Positions 27,808 to 36,872 of a stretch of 64,000 nucleotides of DNA are shown here, in pieces; position 1 is the stretch's first letter; each line of letters begins with the position of its first letter. Source of the DNA: Mesorhizobium sp. B2-8-5 (lineage in GTDB: Bacteria; Pseudomonadota; Alphaproteobacteria; Rhizobiales; Rhizobiaceae); contig NZ_CP083951.1 in assembly GCF_006440675.2 (NCBI RefSeq), positions 4,311,501 through 4,375,500 of the forward strand, written 5' to 3'. The notes below the pieces were generated by a model that saw only the letters and a program-made list of their open reading frames with translations, was not told where the DNA came from and ran no database searches. A program made the position numbers and the translations under genes.

Positions 27808-28832
27808 GCCGCGCTCCGCAGGCTGATCGAGGACAAGCTGTCAGTGAACGCGCGGCGCAGCTCGGCGACGACTTCCCGCGGGTCGAAGGAAGTCAGAATG
27901 CGTTTGCGCTGCTCGGCTGAAACATCGGCCGTATGGCGGTCAAGATACCAGCCGAGATGCTTGCGCGCCTGGCGCAGGCCGCTTTCGATACCGTAGAGCG
28001 AGAGCATGTCCTCGTAGTGGGACACGACGTAGTCGGCGAGCGCCCGCGGCATGCGCGGAATTGCTTGCGCGCTTGCACCGGCGGCGGTTGTGGCAATGTC
28101 ACCAGCGATCCATGGTGCGCCATAGTGCGCGCGGCCGATCATCACCGCGTCTGCTCCGGACTGTTCGAGGATTGTCGCCGCCTCTTCCGGCGAGCCGACA
28201 TCGCCATTGGCCACCACGGGTATCGATACAACTTCCTTGACGCGCGCAATGGCACGCCAGTCGGCCTTGCCCTGGTAGAACTGGCAGCGCGTGCGGCCAT
28301 GCACTGTTACCATCTTGACGCCAGCCTGTTCGGCGCGGCGGGCCAGCATCGGCGCGTTGAGCGCGCTTTCGTCCCAGCCGAGCCGCATCTTGACCGTCAC
28401 CGGCACCGAGACTGCGCCGACCACCGCCTCGATCAGCGACAGCGCATGGTCGAGGTCGCGCATCAGCGCCGAACCGGCATAGCCGCCGGTCACCTTCTTC
28501 GCAGGGCAGCCCATGTTGATGTCGATGATATCGGCGCCCTCGCCCGCCGCTATGCGCGCGCCCTCGCCCATATCGATAACTTCGCGTCCGGCCAACTGAA
28601 CCATATGCACCGGCAGGCCGGAATGGCGGATGCGCAGGTCGCAGCCGGCCCTGCCCTTGGCCAGTTCGCCGCTTGCCACCATTTCCGATACGACCAGCCC
28701 CGCGCCATGCGCGTGGGCGCGCTGCCGGAACGGCTCGTCGGTGATGCCCGACATCGGCGCCAGGAAAACGCGATTGCGGATTCTCACGCCGCCGACATCG
28801 AGTGGCGATGCCAAAGTGGTCAGTTCAACCAT
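27804..28832 (-). CDS. dusB: tRNA-dihydrouridine synthase DusB (NifR3)
   Basis: A 342-residue FMN-dependent enzyme that reduces uridine in the tRNA D-loop. Motifs: [14 protein letters not shown] at the N-terminus, [25 protein letters not shown] with catalytic Cys, [29 protein letters not shown] and [13 protein letters not shown] for FMN phosphate. The start at 28832 is chosen because [22 protein letters not shown] aligns with the family; the frame extends to 28895 without similarity. This gene was named nifR3 in Rhodobacter because it leads the ntrBC operon, as here. Confidence 0.95.
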   Translation of the reverse strand: MVELTTLASPLDVGGVRIRNRVFLAPMSGITDEPFRQRAHAHGAGLVVSEMVASGELAKGRAGCDLRIRHSGLPVHMVQLAGREVIDMGEGARIAAGEGADIIDINMGCPAKKVTGGYAGSALMRDLDHALSLIEAVVGAVSVPVTVKMRLGWDESALNAPMLARRAEQAGVKMVTVHGRTRCQFYQGKADWRAIARVKEVVSIPVVANGDVGSPEEAATILEQSGADAVMIGRAHYGAPWIAGDIATTAAGASAQAIPRMPRALADYVVSHYEDMLSLYGIESGLRQARKHLGWYLDRHTADVSAEQRKRILTSFDPREVVAELRRAFTDSLSSISLRSAA

Positions 28833-28856
28833 GCACAAAAACCAAGCATGTTCAAT

Positions 28857-28897
28857 CGTTGCACATTCTCTAGCCAGAAGTGTGGCATTGTGCAACG
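28857..28897. promoter_or_regulatory. Inverted repeat in the dusB-ntrBC / ispDF divergent promoter region
   Basis: The arms CGTTGCACA (28857-28865) and TGTGCAACG (28889-28897) are perfect 9-bp complements separated by 23 bases. A further TGCACAA occurs at 28832-28838. Read on the minus strand, TTGCAC and TAGAGA are 17 bases apart, giving a weak sigma-70-like promoter for dusB that overlaps both arms. A dimer-binding repressor or autoregulator is plausible; the spacing does not match an NtrC site. Confidence 0.45.
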
Positions 28898-28972
28898 CGC
28901 AATGACGTCACATTAAGGCGCATTTTGGAAAATGCTGGCCTTCGGCCATCACGCCGACTAGGACCGATCGGA

Positions 28973-30202
28973 ATGAGCGAGGCAAGCGAAAAGCAAGCGG
29001 CGGGCCCAAGCGGTGGGATCGGGGTGGTGATCGTCGCCGCCGGACGCGGCGCGCGCGCCGGACAGGCCGACGGTCCGAAGCAATATCAGCGCATCGGCGG
29101 CCGTGCCGTCATCGCGCATACATTGGATATCTTCCTCTCGCATCCAATGATCGGCCCGGTGGTCGTGGCGATCCATGCCGACGATGCCGAACTCTTCCAA
29201 CGCGCGGCCGAGGCGCATGGCGATCGTCTTGTCGCCGTGATCGGCGGCCCTTCGCGCCAGGCTTCCGTCCGGCTCGGCCTCATGGCGCTGAGGGACCAGG
29301 CACCCGCAAAAGTGCTGGTGCACGATGCCGTACGCCCGTTCGTCGACGCCGGGCTGATCGACCGCACCATCGAGGCGATCGGCGAGCGCCAGGGCGCGCT
29401 GCCGGCGCTGCCCGTCGCCGATACGCTGAAGCGGGAATCGGCTGCCGGCATGATCGATGAGACGGTGTCGAGAGCCGGCCTTCATGCGGCGCAGACGCCG
29501 CAGGGCTTTCCGTTCTGGCCGCTGCTCGCCGCGCACGAAAAGGCGCATCATTTGGGGAAAACGGAATTCACCGACGACGCGGCGATCGCCGAATGGGCGC
29601 AGATACCGGTCAAGATCGTTCCGGGATCGCCGGACAACGTCAAACTCACCTGGGCAAGGGATATTGCATTGGCCGACCAGCGGCTCTTGAGCGCGCAGCA
29701 GCGCTTCCCGGATATTCGCACCGGCAATGGCTACGACGTGCACGCCTTCGAGCCCGGCGACCATGTAACGCTCTGTGGCGTCGCCATTCCCTACGAGCGA
29801 AAACTGTCCGGCCATTCGGACGCCGATGTCGGGCTGCATGCGCTGACCGACGCGTTGCTTGCCACCTGCGGCGCCGGCGACATAGGCACGCATTTCCCGC
29901 CGTCCGACCCGCAATGGAAGGGAGCGGCCTCGAAGATCTTCGTCGAGCACGCGGCAAAGCTGGTGCGCGAGCGTGGCGGCCGCATCGCCAATGCCGACAT
30001 CACGTTGATCTGCGAGGCGCCGCGCGTCGGGCCGCATCGCGCCGCGATGACGGAGGCGCTTTCGGCCATGCTCGGCATCGCGCGCGAGCGTATTTCGATC
30101 AAGGCGACAACCAACGAGAAGCTGGGCTTTGTCGGGCGTGGCGAAGGCATCGCCGCGATCGCCACCGCCAGCGTCGTCTACCCGGGAGAGGTGCCGGCAT
30201 GA
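28973..30202 (+). CDS. ispDF: Bifunctional IspD/IspF (MEP cytidylyltransferase / MECDP synthase)
   Basis: A 409-residue fusion for the second and fourth enzymes described for the MEP isoprenoid pathway after DXS: CDP-ME synthesis and cyclisation to MEcPP. IspD part (1-~235): [35 protein letters not shown]. IspF part (~250-409): [21 protein letters not shown], the metal ligands D/H in that stretch, [33 protein letters not shown]. The fusion is normal for alphaproteobacteria. The ATG at 28973 is used; the frame is open to 28880. It overlaps cinA by ATGA. Confidence 0.96.
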   Translation: MSEASEKQAAGPSGGIGVVIVAAGRGARAGQADGPKQYQRIGGRAVIAHTLDIFLSHPMIGPVVVAIHADDAELFQRAAEAHGDRLVAVIGGPSRQASVRLGLMALRDQAPAKVLVHDAVRPFVDAGLIDRTIEAIGERQGALPALPVADTLKRESAAGMIDETVSRAGLHAAQTPQGFPFWPLLAAHEKAHHLGKTEFTDDAAIAEWAQIPVKIVPGSPDNVKLTWARDIALADQRLLSAQQRFPDIRTGNGYDVHAFEPGDHVTLCGVAIPYERKLSGHSDADVGLHALTDALLATCGAGDIGTHFPPSDPQWKGAASKIFVEHAAKLVRERGGRIANADITLICEAPRVGPHRAAMTEALSAMLGIARERISIKATTNEKLGFVGRGEGIAAIATASVVYPGEVPA

Positions 30203-30687
30203 GCAACGCCGAACTCGCTATCGCTTTGCTCCAGGCCTGTCAGCAGCGCGGCATCATGCTGGCGACGGCCGAAAGCTGCACCGGCGGCCTGATCATCGCG
30301 GCGCTGACCGACATTGCCGGGTCCTCTGCCGTGGTCGACCGCGGCTTCATCACCTATTCCAACGAAGCCAAGATGGAGATGCTCGGCGTCTCCGCCGCCA
30401 CGCTCGATGCGCATGGCGCGGTCTCGCGCGAGACGGTTCTGGAAATGGCGGCGGGCGCGCTGGCGCATTCGCAGGCAAGCCTGTCGCTCGCCGTCACCGG
30501 CATTGCCGGCCCCAGCGGCGGCTCGGCCGACAAGCCGGTCGGTCTTGTCTGGTTCGGGATAGCGCTTGCCGGACAGCCGGTTATCGCCGAGCGGCAGCTG
30601 TTCGGTCACAAGGGCCGCGAATTCATCCGGCACGAGACGGTGCGGCACGCGCTGCAACTCGGACTGCGCGCGCTCGGTGAGCGTTAG
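30199..30687 (+). CDS. CinA-family nicotinamide-nucleotide amidohydrolase (PncC)
   Basis: A 162-residue stand-alone CinA C-terminal domain. Motifs: [53 protein letters not shown] and [20 protein letters not shown]. Such proteins deamidate NMN to nicotinate mononucleotide for NAD recycling. It is coupled to ispDF by a 4-base overlap and its 3' end overlaps the converging COQ10-like gene by 4 bases. The longer upstream frame lies inside ispDF and is ignored. Confidence 0.93.
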   Translation: MSNAELAIALLQACQQRGIMLATAESCTGGLIIAALTDIAGSSAVVDRGFITYSNEAKMEMLGVSAATLDAHGAVSRETVLEMAAGALAHSQASLSLAVTGIAGPSGGSADKPVGLVWFGIALAGQPVIAERQLFGHKGREFIRHETVRHALQLGLRALGER

Positions 30688-31139
30688 ACTTGCTTCACCC
30701 CATAGATGACGTCTGCCCGTTTCTCGAAGGCTTCCGAGAACATGCGGAAGGCGCGATCGAACATCGTGCCCATCACCGCGCCCAGGATGCGGCTCTTGAA
30801 TTCGTAATCGATGAAGAAATGCACCTCGCAGCCGCTGCCAGCGGGATCGAAGCGCCAGATATTGCTGAGATATTTGAACGGACCGTCGATGTATTTGACA
30901 TCGATGGCATGCTCGGCCGGATTGAGCAGCACCTGCGTGGTAAAGGTCTCGCGGATCGCCTTGTAGCCGATGCTCATGTCGGCAACCAGGATGGTGCGGC
31001 CGTCGCGCTCCTTGCGAGAGCGCACGGTGAGCGACTCACAGAGCGGCAGGAATTGCGGATAGGCCTCGATGTCCGCAACCAGCGCGAACATCTCTTGCGG
31101 CGTGTGCGCGACGCGGCGTGTCGCCTCGAATTTCGGCAT
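30684..31139 (-). CDS. COQ10/RatA-type START domain protein
   Basis: A 151-residue SRPBCC-fold protein. Family points: TRRVAHTPQEMFALVADIEAYPQFLPLCE near the start, YIDGPFKYLSNIWRFDP in the middle and FFIDYEFKSRILGAVMG with FDRAFRMFSEAFEKRA at the end. COQ10-type proteins bind ubiquinone or a precursor and aid respiration; E. coli RatA was described as a ribosome-association toxin, but the alphaproteobacterial members next to lipA are usually seen as quinone-binding. It begins 6 bases after lipA and is probably its operon partner. Confidence 0.9.
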   Translation of the reverse strand: MPKFEATRRVAHTPQEMFALVADIEAYPQFLPLCESLTVRSRKERDGRTILVADMSIGYKAIRETFTTQVLLNPAEHAIDVKYIDGPFKYLSNIWRFDPAGSGCEVHFFIDYEFKSRILGAVMGTMFDRAFRMFSEAFEKRADVIYGVKQV

Positions 31140-31145
31140 TGAAGG

Positions 31146-32111
31146 TCAGCTGGCCTTCGCGAGCTGCGCCTCGCGCGCCGCGCGCAACCTGGCGAAATCC
31201 TCGCCGGCGTGATGCGAGGAGCGGGTCAGCGGGCTCGAAGCCATCAGAAGGAAGCCCTTGGTCTTGCCTATCGTCTCATAGGACTTGAACTCGTCCGGCG
31301 GGATGAAGCGGATCACCGGATGGTGCTTCTTCGAGGGCTGCAGGTACTGGCCGATGGTCATGAAGTCGACATTGGCCGAACGCAGATCGTCCATCAATTG
31401 CAGCACCTCGTTCCGCTCCTCGCCGAGGCCGACCATGATGCCGGATTTGGTGAAGATCGACGGGTCGAGTTCCTTGACCCGCTGCAAAAGCCGGATCGAA
31501 TGGAAATAACGCGCGCCGGGACGGACCGTCAGGTAGTTCGACGGCACGGTTTCGAGATTGTGGTTGAAGACGTCGGGCTTGGCCGCAACGACGATCTCCA
31601 GCGCGCCATCCTTGCGCAGGAAGTCGGGCGTCAGGATCTCGATCGTCGTCGAGGGTGTCGCCGCGCGGATGGCGCGGATGACGTCGGCGAAATGCTGCGC
31701 GCCGCCATCGGCCAAGTCGTCGCGGTCGACGGACGTGATGACGACGTGGCTCAGCCCCATCTGCTTGACGGCGTGCGCGACGCGCGCCGGCTCATCCGCA
31801 TCGAGCGCGGTCGGGATACCGGTCGCGACATTGCAGAAGGCGCAGGCGCGCGTGCAAATCTCGCCCATGATCATGAAGGTGGCGTGCTTCTTGTCCCAGC
31901 ACTCGCCGATATTCGGGCAGCCGGCCTCCTCGCACACCGTCACCAGCTTGTGCGACTTCACGATCTCGCGCGTTTCGGCATAGCCCTTGGAAACCGGCGC
32001 CTTGACGCGGATCCAGTCGGGCTTGCGCAACACCTCCTGGTCGGGCCGGTGCGCCTTCTCGGGATGCCGCGGGCGCGGCCGGTTGGCGATCGTGTCTACG
32101 ACTGTGACCAT
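31146..32111 (-). CDS. lipA: Lipoyl synthase
   Basis: A 321-residue radical-SAM enzyme that inserts two sulfurs into octanoyl groups on lipoyl domains. The auxiliary [4Fe-4S] cluster motif is [13 protein letters not shown] and the radical-SAM motif is [10 protein letters not shown]; the C-terminal [10 protein letters not shown] has the conserved RSSYxA-like serine ligand. Its substrates, the lipoyl domains of PdhB and PdhC, are encoded in the same strand block upstream, so the block covers synthesis and modification of the PDH complex. Confidence 0.97.
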   Translation of the reverse strand: MVTVVDTIANRPRPRHPEKAHRPDQEVLRKPDWIRVKAPVSKGYAETREIVKSHKLVTVCEEAGCPNIGECWDKKHATFMIMGEICTRACAFCNVATGIPTALDADEPARVAHAVKQMGLSHVVITSVDRDDLADGGAQHFADVIRAIRAATPSTTIEILTPDFLRKDGALEIVVAAKPDVFNHNLETVPSNYLTVRPGARYFHSIRLLQRVKELDPSIFTKSGIMVGLGEERNEVLQLMDDLRSANVDFMTIGQYLQPSKKHHPVIRFIPPDEFKSYETIGKTKGFLLMASSPLTRSSHHAGEDFARLRAAREAQLAKAS

Positions 32112-32181
32112 CTCAAACCCTTCGCGGCCGCGATTTCGCCAGCCACCTGTCTTTCGTCATCTAGGACTTTTCGAGGCAAAG

Positions 32182-32217
32182 AAAAAGGCCGTGGCAGCGC
32201 ATGCCGCCACAGCCTTT
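32182..32217 (-). terminator. Rho-independent terminator of glsB
   Basis: A hairpin with arms aaaggcxgtggc / gccxccacxgccttt (32185-32215, imperfect) is followed on the minus strand by a T-run (A-tract 32182-32186). It lies 13 bases past the glsB stop and 70 bases before the lipA start, so lipA probably has its own promoter. Confidence 0.75.
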
Positions 32218-32229
32218 TCGCATAGCGGT

Positions 32230-32487
32230 TCAGCGGCGAACGAGCCGTCCGACGAAGATCAGCAGGCAGGCACCTATGAAGCCGGTGATCAGATAGGCCA
32301 CCCAGCCGGCACCGAAGGCCCCGATATTGAGGGCCTGCAGGATCGCGTTCAGCACCACGGCGCCGACAATGCCCATGATGATGTTCATGACGATGCCAGT
32401 GTTGCTCTTCATGACCATCTCGGCGAACCAGCCCGCCAGACCGCCGACGATGATGGCTGTAATCCAGCCGACGCCATTCATATGCAT
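32230..32487 (-). CDS. GlsB/YeaQ/YmgE-family stress-response membrane protein
   Basis: An 85-residue, glycine-rich transglycosylase-associated-type membrane protein with three hydrophobic helices (about 7-25, 30-50, 56-80) and a short basic tail GRLVRR. The ATG at 32487 is preceded by GAGGAGG with good spacing. Family members are induced by acid, osmotic or envelope stress, with no known biochemistry. The terminator at 32182-32217 ends it. Confidence 0.9.
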   Translation of the reverse strand: MHMNGVGWITAIIVGGLAGWFAEMVMKSNTGIVMNIIMGIVGAVVLNAILQALNIGAFGAGWVAYLITGFIGACLLIFVGRLVRR

Positions 32488-32638
32488 ATGCCAATTCCTC
32501 CTCGATCAGGTGAAGATGCATCCGGATACGAACTGCCTTGCCGTCAGCTTTCTCCGGCTGCCGCGAGTGAGTCTCGCCCGACCAATTTAGCATGGATTGA
32601 CCGTCTATCACCGATTGGTGATCTGTCACCGGTTCTTG

Positions 32639-34105
32639 TCATGCGTTCAAAGCGCGGCCATAGGCGTCGAGCACGCTCTCCTTCATCATTTCCGACAACG
32701 TCGGATGCGGGAAGATCGTGTGCATCAGCTCTTCCTCGGTGGTCTCCAGGTTCATCGCCACGACAAAACCCTGGATGAGCTCGGTCACCTCGGCACCGAC
32801 CATATGCGCGCCGAGAAGCTGGCCCGTCTTCTTGTCGAAGATGGTCTTGACGAAGCCCTGATCCTCGCCGAGCGCGATGGCCTTGCCGTTGGCGCTGAAG
32901 GGGAAGCGGCCGACGCGGATATCCTTGCCTTCAGCCTTGGCCTTGGCTTCCGTCAAGCCAACGGACGCAACCTGCGGGCTGCAATAGGTGCAGCCGGGGA
33001 TCTTCAGCTTGTCGGTGGCATGCACGCCCGGAAAATTGGCTATTTTCTCGATGCAGACGACGCCTTCATGCTCGGCCTTGTGGGCAAGCATCGGCGGTCC
33101 GGCAACGTCGCCGATGGCGTAGACGCCGGGCACATTGGTCTTGCCGTAGCCATCGACGACGACGCAGCCGCGGTCCGTCTTCACGCCGAGCGCTTCCAGG
33201 CCAAGATTTTCGATGTTGCCCTGCACGCCGACGGCAGAGATCATCCGGTCGGCGGTGATCTTCTCGACCTTGCCGTCCTTCATCTCGACATGCGCGGTGA
33301 CCGAATTGGCGCCCTTTTCGACCTTGGTCACCTTGGCCTCGAGGAGTATCTTCATCCCCTGCTTCTCGAACTGCTTCTGCGCGAATTTCGAGACCTCGGC
33401 GTCCTCGACCGGCATCACCGCGGGCAGCAGCTCGACCACCGTCACATCGGCGCCCATGGTGCGGTAGAAGGAAGCGAATTCGATGCCGATGGCGCCCGAA
33501 CCCATCACCAGCAGCGATTTCGGCATTTCCTTCGGCACCATCGCCTCGAAATAGGTCCAGATCAGCTTGCCGTCCGGCTCGATGCCGGGCAGCGCGCGCG
33601 GCCTTGCGCCGGTCGCGAGAATAATGTGCTTGGCAGTGTAGGTGCCCTCGCCCTTGACGCCTTTCGGCACCGGCGGCTGCGGCTCCATCGCCTTCTTCGC
33701 GGTCTTCGAAACGACGACCTCGCCCGGTTTGTCACCGGCAGGAGCCTTCGAAAGCTTCGCCTCGCCCCAGATCACGTCGACCTTGTTCTTCTTCATCAGG
33801 AAGCCGACGCCGGTGTTCAGCCTGAGCGACACTTTTCGCGAACGGTCGACCACGGCTGATGTGTCAGGGCTGACCTTGCCGCCTTCGAGCTTCAGGCCGT
33901 AGTCCTTGAGGTGGTCGGAATAATGCATGATCTCGGCCGAGCGCAGCAGCGCCTTGGTCGGGATGCAGCCCCAGTTCAGGCAGATGCCGCCAAGATGCTC
34001 ACGCTCGACGATCGCCGTCTTGAAGCCGAGCTGGGCGGAACGCACCGCCGTGACATAGCCGCCGGGACCTGAGCCGATGATGATGACGTCGTAGGATTCA
34101 GCCAC
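32639..34105 (-). CDS. lpdA: Dihydrolipoyl dehydrogenase (E3)
   Basis: A 488-residue FAD disulfide oxidoreductase that reoxidises dihydrolipoamide with NAD. FAD site IIIGSGPGGYVTAVR, redox-active disulfide GGICLNWGCIPTKALL, NAD site LVMGSGAIGIEFASF, FAD-closing YAIGDVAGPPMLAHKAEHEG and the C-terminal His-Glu base in HTIFPHPTLSEMMKE. It is the E3 member of the PDH block; a second lpd for the 2-oxoglutarate complex would lie elsewhere. It is preceded by the SGNH hydrolase gene 18 bases away. Confidence 0.96.
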   Translation of the reverse strand: MAESYDVIIIGSGPGGYVTAVRSAQLGFKTAIVEREHLGGICLNWGCIPTKALLRSAEIMHYSDHLKDYGLKLEGGKVSPDTSAVVDRSRKVSLRLNTGVGFLMKKNKVDVIWGEAKLSKAPAGDKPGEVVVSKTAKKAMEPQPPVPKGVKGEGTYTAKHIILATGARPRALPGIEPDGKLIWTYFEAMVPKEMPKSLLVMGSGAIGIEFASFYRTMGADVTVVELLPAVMPVEDAEVSKFAQKQFEKQGMKILLEAKVTKVEKGANSVTAHVEMKDGKVEKITADRMISAVGVQGNIENLGLEALGVKTDRGCVVVDGYGKTNVPGVYAIGDVAGPPMLAHKAEHEGVVCIEKIANFPGVHATDKLKIPGCTYCSPQVASVGLTEAKAKAEGKDIRVGRFPFSANGKAIALGEDQGFVKTIFDKKTGQLLGAHMVGAEVTELIQGFVVAMNLETTEEELMHTIFPHPTLSEMMKESVLDAYGRALNA

Positions 34106-34123
34106 GGGTTTTCTTTCTAAGGG

Positions 34124-34762
34124 TTAGAGTGAGAGCATGATGCGCACGAGCGGCGCCAAAGCCCGGCCGATCCGCCGCGTGTTTTCCGCATCGAGATGGA
34201 CGCCGTCGAGCGGCGTGGTGGCAGCGACGGTGCCGGCATCGAAGAAGCCGCAGCCGGCCTCGTCGGCAAGTGCCGAATATTGCGGCGCCAGCCGCTTGGA
34301 GGCGTCGTCGCCGCCGGCGAACATTTCCTTGAATTCCGCATTGTCGGTGCGCGTTACCGCCGGCGGAGCGACGATCAGGATCTGCGGCGTATCCCAGTCG
34401 AACGGATAGTCGTGGCCGCGCACGATATCGATCAGGCGCTGCATGCCCTGCTTGGCGGCAACCGGATTGCCGTGGATCCACGGCTTCATGTCGTTGGAGC
34501 CGAGCATGATGATGACGAGATCAAGCGGCGCATGGCTGGTCAGGACCGTCGGGAGGACGCGGGCGCCATTGCGGTCGGCGCCGGCCAGATGGTCGTCGAA
34601 GGCCGTGGTGCGGCCGTTGAGGCCTTCGGCGATGACCTCGACGTCGTCGCCGAGCTCGACCTCGAGCACGCTCGGCCAGCGGTCTGCCAGCGCATGGCGG
34701 CCGAGGCTGGCGGCATCATAGCCCCAGGTCAGGGAGTCGCCGTAGCACAGAATTGTCTTCAC
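34124..34762 (-). CDS. SGNH/GDSL-family hydrolase (arylesterase-like)
   Basis: A 212-residue cytosolic hydrolase without signal peptide. Block I is CYGDSLTWGYDA (nucleophile Ser), block III is LGSNDMKPW (Asn) and block V is TPLDGVHLDAENTRRIG (Asp-x-x-His). The layout resembles the MsAcT/Pcryo-type SGNH arylesterase group. Its place inside the pdh block between a membrane ORF and lpdA, with a 4-base overlap (ATGA) to the membrane ORF, suggests cotranscription, but no link to pyruvate metabolism is known. Confidence 0.9.
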   Translation of the reverse strand: MKTILCYGDSLTWGYDAASLGRHALADRWPSVLEVELGDDVEVIAEGLNGRTTAFDDHLAGADRNGARVLPTVLTSHAPLDLVIIMLGSNDMKPWIHGNPVAAKQGMQRLIDIVRGHDYPFDWDTPQILIVAPPAVTRTDNAEFKEMFAGGDDASKRLAPQYSALADEAGCGFFDAGTVAATTPLDGVHLDAENTRRIGRALAPLVRIMLSL

Positions 34763-35184
34763 GCCTTCGCCCCGCCTCTACCAAAACCTGTCCGGACATG
34801 CCCCACCCGCCAGTGCACGAAGAGCCACTGCACGATGATCGTGACGATGCCTGGCAATATCAGCCCGGCCACCATCGGCCCGTCGCGCTTCATTACATCC
34901 TTGCTGGCATCCGTATGGAGCACCAGGCCGACCAGCAGGATGAGCAACACGGCGAATACGATCAGCGACCACTTTCCCGCCTTGGCGACGGCCATGACCG
35001 GATCGACCATGAACTGCGCCATGAAGAAGACGACAGTGACGACAGCGGTCACCAACACCGAGACCATGAAAACGACGATGTATTCTTCCTCGGCACCGGT
35101 GGCGACGGCGAGTTCCTGAGCCACCAGCCCGCCGGCGAAGCCGGAAAGGACGAAGGCGAAAAGGCTGGTGAAGAATTTCCGCAC
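34759..35184 (-). CDS. Hypothetical four-helix membrane protein in the pdh block
   Basis: A 141-residue protein with hydrophobic segments at about 5-27, 36-58, 71-92 and 103-124 and a basic C-terminal tail. I do not recognise a named family. It starts 14 bases after pdhC ends and overlaps the SGNH hydrolase gene by 4 bases, so it is probably translated from the pdh mRNA. Function is not predictable from sequence. Confidence 0.75.
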   Translation of the reverse strand: MRKFFTSLFAFVLSGFAGGLVAQELAVATGAEEEYIVVFMVSVLVTAVVTVVFFMAQFMVDPVMAVAKAGKWSLIVFAVLLILLVGLVLHTDASKDVMKRDGPMVAGLILPGIVTIIVQWLFVHWRVGHVRTGFGRGGAKA

Positions 35185-35198
35185 CGCCTTTTCCCTTC

Positions 35199-36575
35199 TT
35201 ACACCAGCATGCCCATCGGGTTTTCGATCATGCGCTTGAAGGCGCCGAGCAGTTCGGCTCCGAGCGCGCCGTCGACCGCGCGGTGGTCGGTCGAGAGCGT
35301 CACCGACATCACGGTGGCTATTCTGATCTCGCCCTTCTTCACCACCGCCCGCTCCTCGCCGGCGCCGACCGCCAAAATCGTCGCATGCGGCGGGTTGATG
35401 ACGGCGGCAAAGTCCTTGACGCCGAACATGCCCAGATTGGACACAGCGGTGGTGCCGCCCTGATACTCTTCCGGCTTCAACTTGCGGCTCCTGGCGCGGC
35501 TCGCCAGGTCCTTCATCTCGTTGGAGATGACCGACAGCGTCTTTTCATCCGCATGCCGGATGATCGGCGTGATCAGGCCGCCGGGGATCGACACGGCGAC
35601 GCCGACATCGGCGTGCTTGTGCTTGACCATGGCGCTGTCGGTCCACGACGCATTGGCGTCCGGCACCGCCATCAGCGCCATGGCCATCGCCTTGATGACC
35701 ATGTCGTTGACGGAGAGCTTGTAGGCCGGGGCTTCGCCCTTGTCGGTCTTCCTCATCGGGGCTGCGGCATTCAACTGCGTGCGCAGCGCCAAGAGCGCAT
35801 CGAGCTCGCAGTCGAGCGTCAGGTAGAAATGCGGAATGGTGGACTTGGCCTCGACCAGGCGGCGCGCAATCGTCTTGCGCATGTTGTCATGCGGCACGAG
35901 CTCGTAGGAGCCTTCGGCGAAAAGCTTCAGCACCTGGTCGTCCGACATCGGCTTGGGTGCTGGGGCCGGAGCGGACGGGGTGCCGGCAGGCGCCTTCGCA
36001 GCCGGTGCGGCCTTGGCGCCGCCGGAAGCGATCGCCGCCTCGACGTCGACCTTCACCACGCGGCCATGCGGGCCGGTGCCTGTCACAGCGGACACATCGA
36101 CGCCGGCATCCTTGGCGATGCGGCGAGCCAGCGGCGATGCGAAGAGGCGATCACCGGCGGCGTGGCCGTTGGCGACGGGAGCCTGCTCGGCCTTCGCCGG
36201 CGGGGGCACCGCGGCCGCCGCTGCCGGCTTGGGTGCTTCCTTGGGCGTTTCGGCTTTCGGGGCGTCCGCCTTCGGCGCTTCGGCCTTTGGCGCGGCGTTG
36301 CCGCCGCTCTTGGCAGCGGCCGCGGCATCCTCGCCTTCACCAGCCAGGATGGCGATCAGCGCGTTGACCTTGACGCCTTCGGTGCCGGCCGGAACCACCA
36401 GCTTGGCGACTGTGCCTTCATCGACGGCTTCGACCTCCATCGTCGCCTTGTCGGTCTCGATCTCGGCGATCACGTCGCCGGGCGAAACCTTATCGCCTTC
36501 CTTGACCAGCCACTTGGAAAGATTGCCCTCTTCCATCGTGGGCGAAAGGGCCGGCATGGTGATGTTGATTGGCAT
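35199..36575 (-). CDS. pdhC: Pyruvate dehydrogenase E2, dihydrolipoamide acetyltransferase
   Basis: A 458-residue E2 core protein. Lipoyl domain 1-80 with the lipoylated lysine in ETDKATMEV, an Ala/Pro/Lys linker (85-135), peripheral-subunit-binding domain (ASPLARRIAKDAGVDVSAVTGTGPHGRVVKVD), second linker, and catalytic domain with YKLSVNDMVIKA and the active-site STDHRAVDGALGAELL (His and Asp). It transfers acetyl from lipoate to CoA. It follows pdhB and a small membrane ORF and precedes two non-PDH genes. Confidence 0.96.
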   Translation of the reverse strand: MPINITMPALSPTMEEGNLSKWLVKEGDKVSPGDVIAEIETDKATMEVEAVDEGTVAKLVVPAGTEGVKVNALIAILAGEGEDAAAAAKSGGNAAPKAEAPKADAPKAETPKEAPKPAAAAAVPPPAKAEQAPVANGHAAGDRLFASPLARRIAKDAGVDVSAVTGTGPHGRVVKVDVEAAIASGGAKAAPAAKAPAGTPSAPAPAPKPMSDDQVLKLFAEGSYELVPHDNMRKTIARRLVEAKSTIPHFYLTLDCELDALLALRTQLNAAAPMRKTDKGEAPAYKLSVNDMVIKAMAMALMAVPDANASWTDSAMVKHKHADVGVAVSIPGGLITPIIRHADEKTLSVISNEMKDLASRARSRKLKPEEYQGGTTAVSNLGMFGVKDFAAVINPPHATILAVGAGEERAVVKKGEIRIATVMSVTLSTDHRAVDGALGAELLGAFKRMIENPMGMLV

Positions 36576-36584
36576 TCGCGGACC

Positions 36585-36869
36585 TCACTGAATCCTAGTT
36601 CCGTTGATGGTCATAGGCAAACCGGCCAGATAGGCACCCACCTGGCTAAGCAGCATAAAAGCGATCACGCAAAAGAAGCCCCTTCGGCGATGGCGATTCA
36701 TTTCATCCGTCCAAACAACCTTGGTGACAGGGAGAAATCCAAAAACCTTGGTTTGAACCTTATTCTCCTGGCGAAGCGACAAAGCGGCCACCATCGCTAT
36801 AGAATAGCCCCCGACAGCGAACGAAATAATCGCTAGGAAAAGAAGAATATATCCCAGCGATGCTGCCAT
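36585..36869 (-). CDS. Small two-helix membrane protein between pdhB and pdhC
   Basis: A 94-residue protein with hydrophobic helices at about 5-29 and 65-84, separated by a basic loop (NRHRRRGFF). No family recognised. It sits 3 bases after pdhB and 9 bases before pdhC, so it should be translated with them, yet its base composition is clearly lower in GC than the flanking genes. It could be a recent insertion or a membrane tether or regulator for the complex; neither is shown. Confidence 0.7.
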   Translation of the reverse strand: MAASLGYILLFLAIISFAVGGYSIAMVAALSLRQENKVQTKVFGFLPVTKVVWTDEMNRHRRRGFFCVIAFMLLSQVGAYLAGLPMTINGTRIQ

Positions 36870-36872
36870 CGC

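Noticed and set aside
28857..28897. NtrC or sigma-54 site for autoregulation of ntrBC
   Set aside because: The half-sites are 23 bases apart rather than about 5, and no GG-N10-GC promoter is present on either strand.
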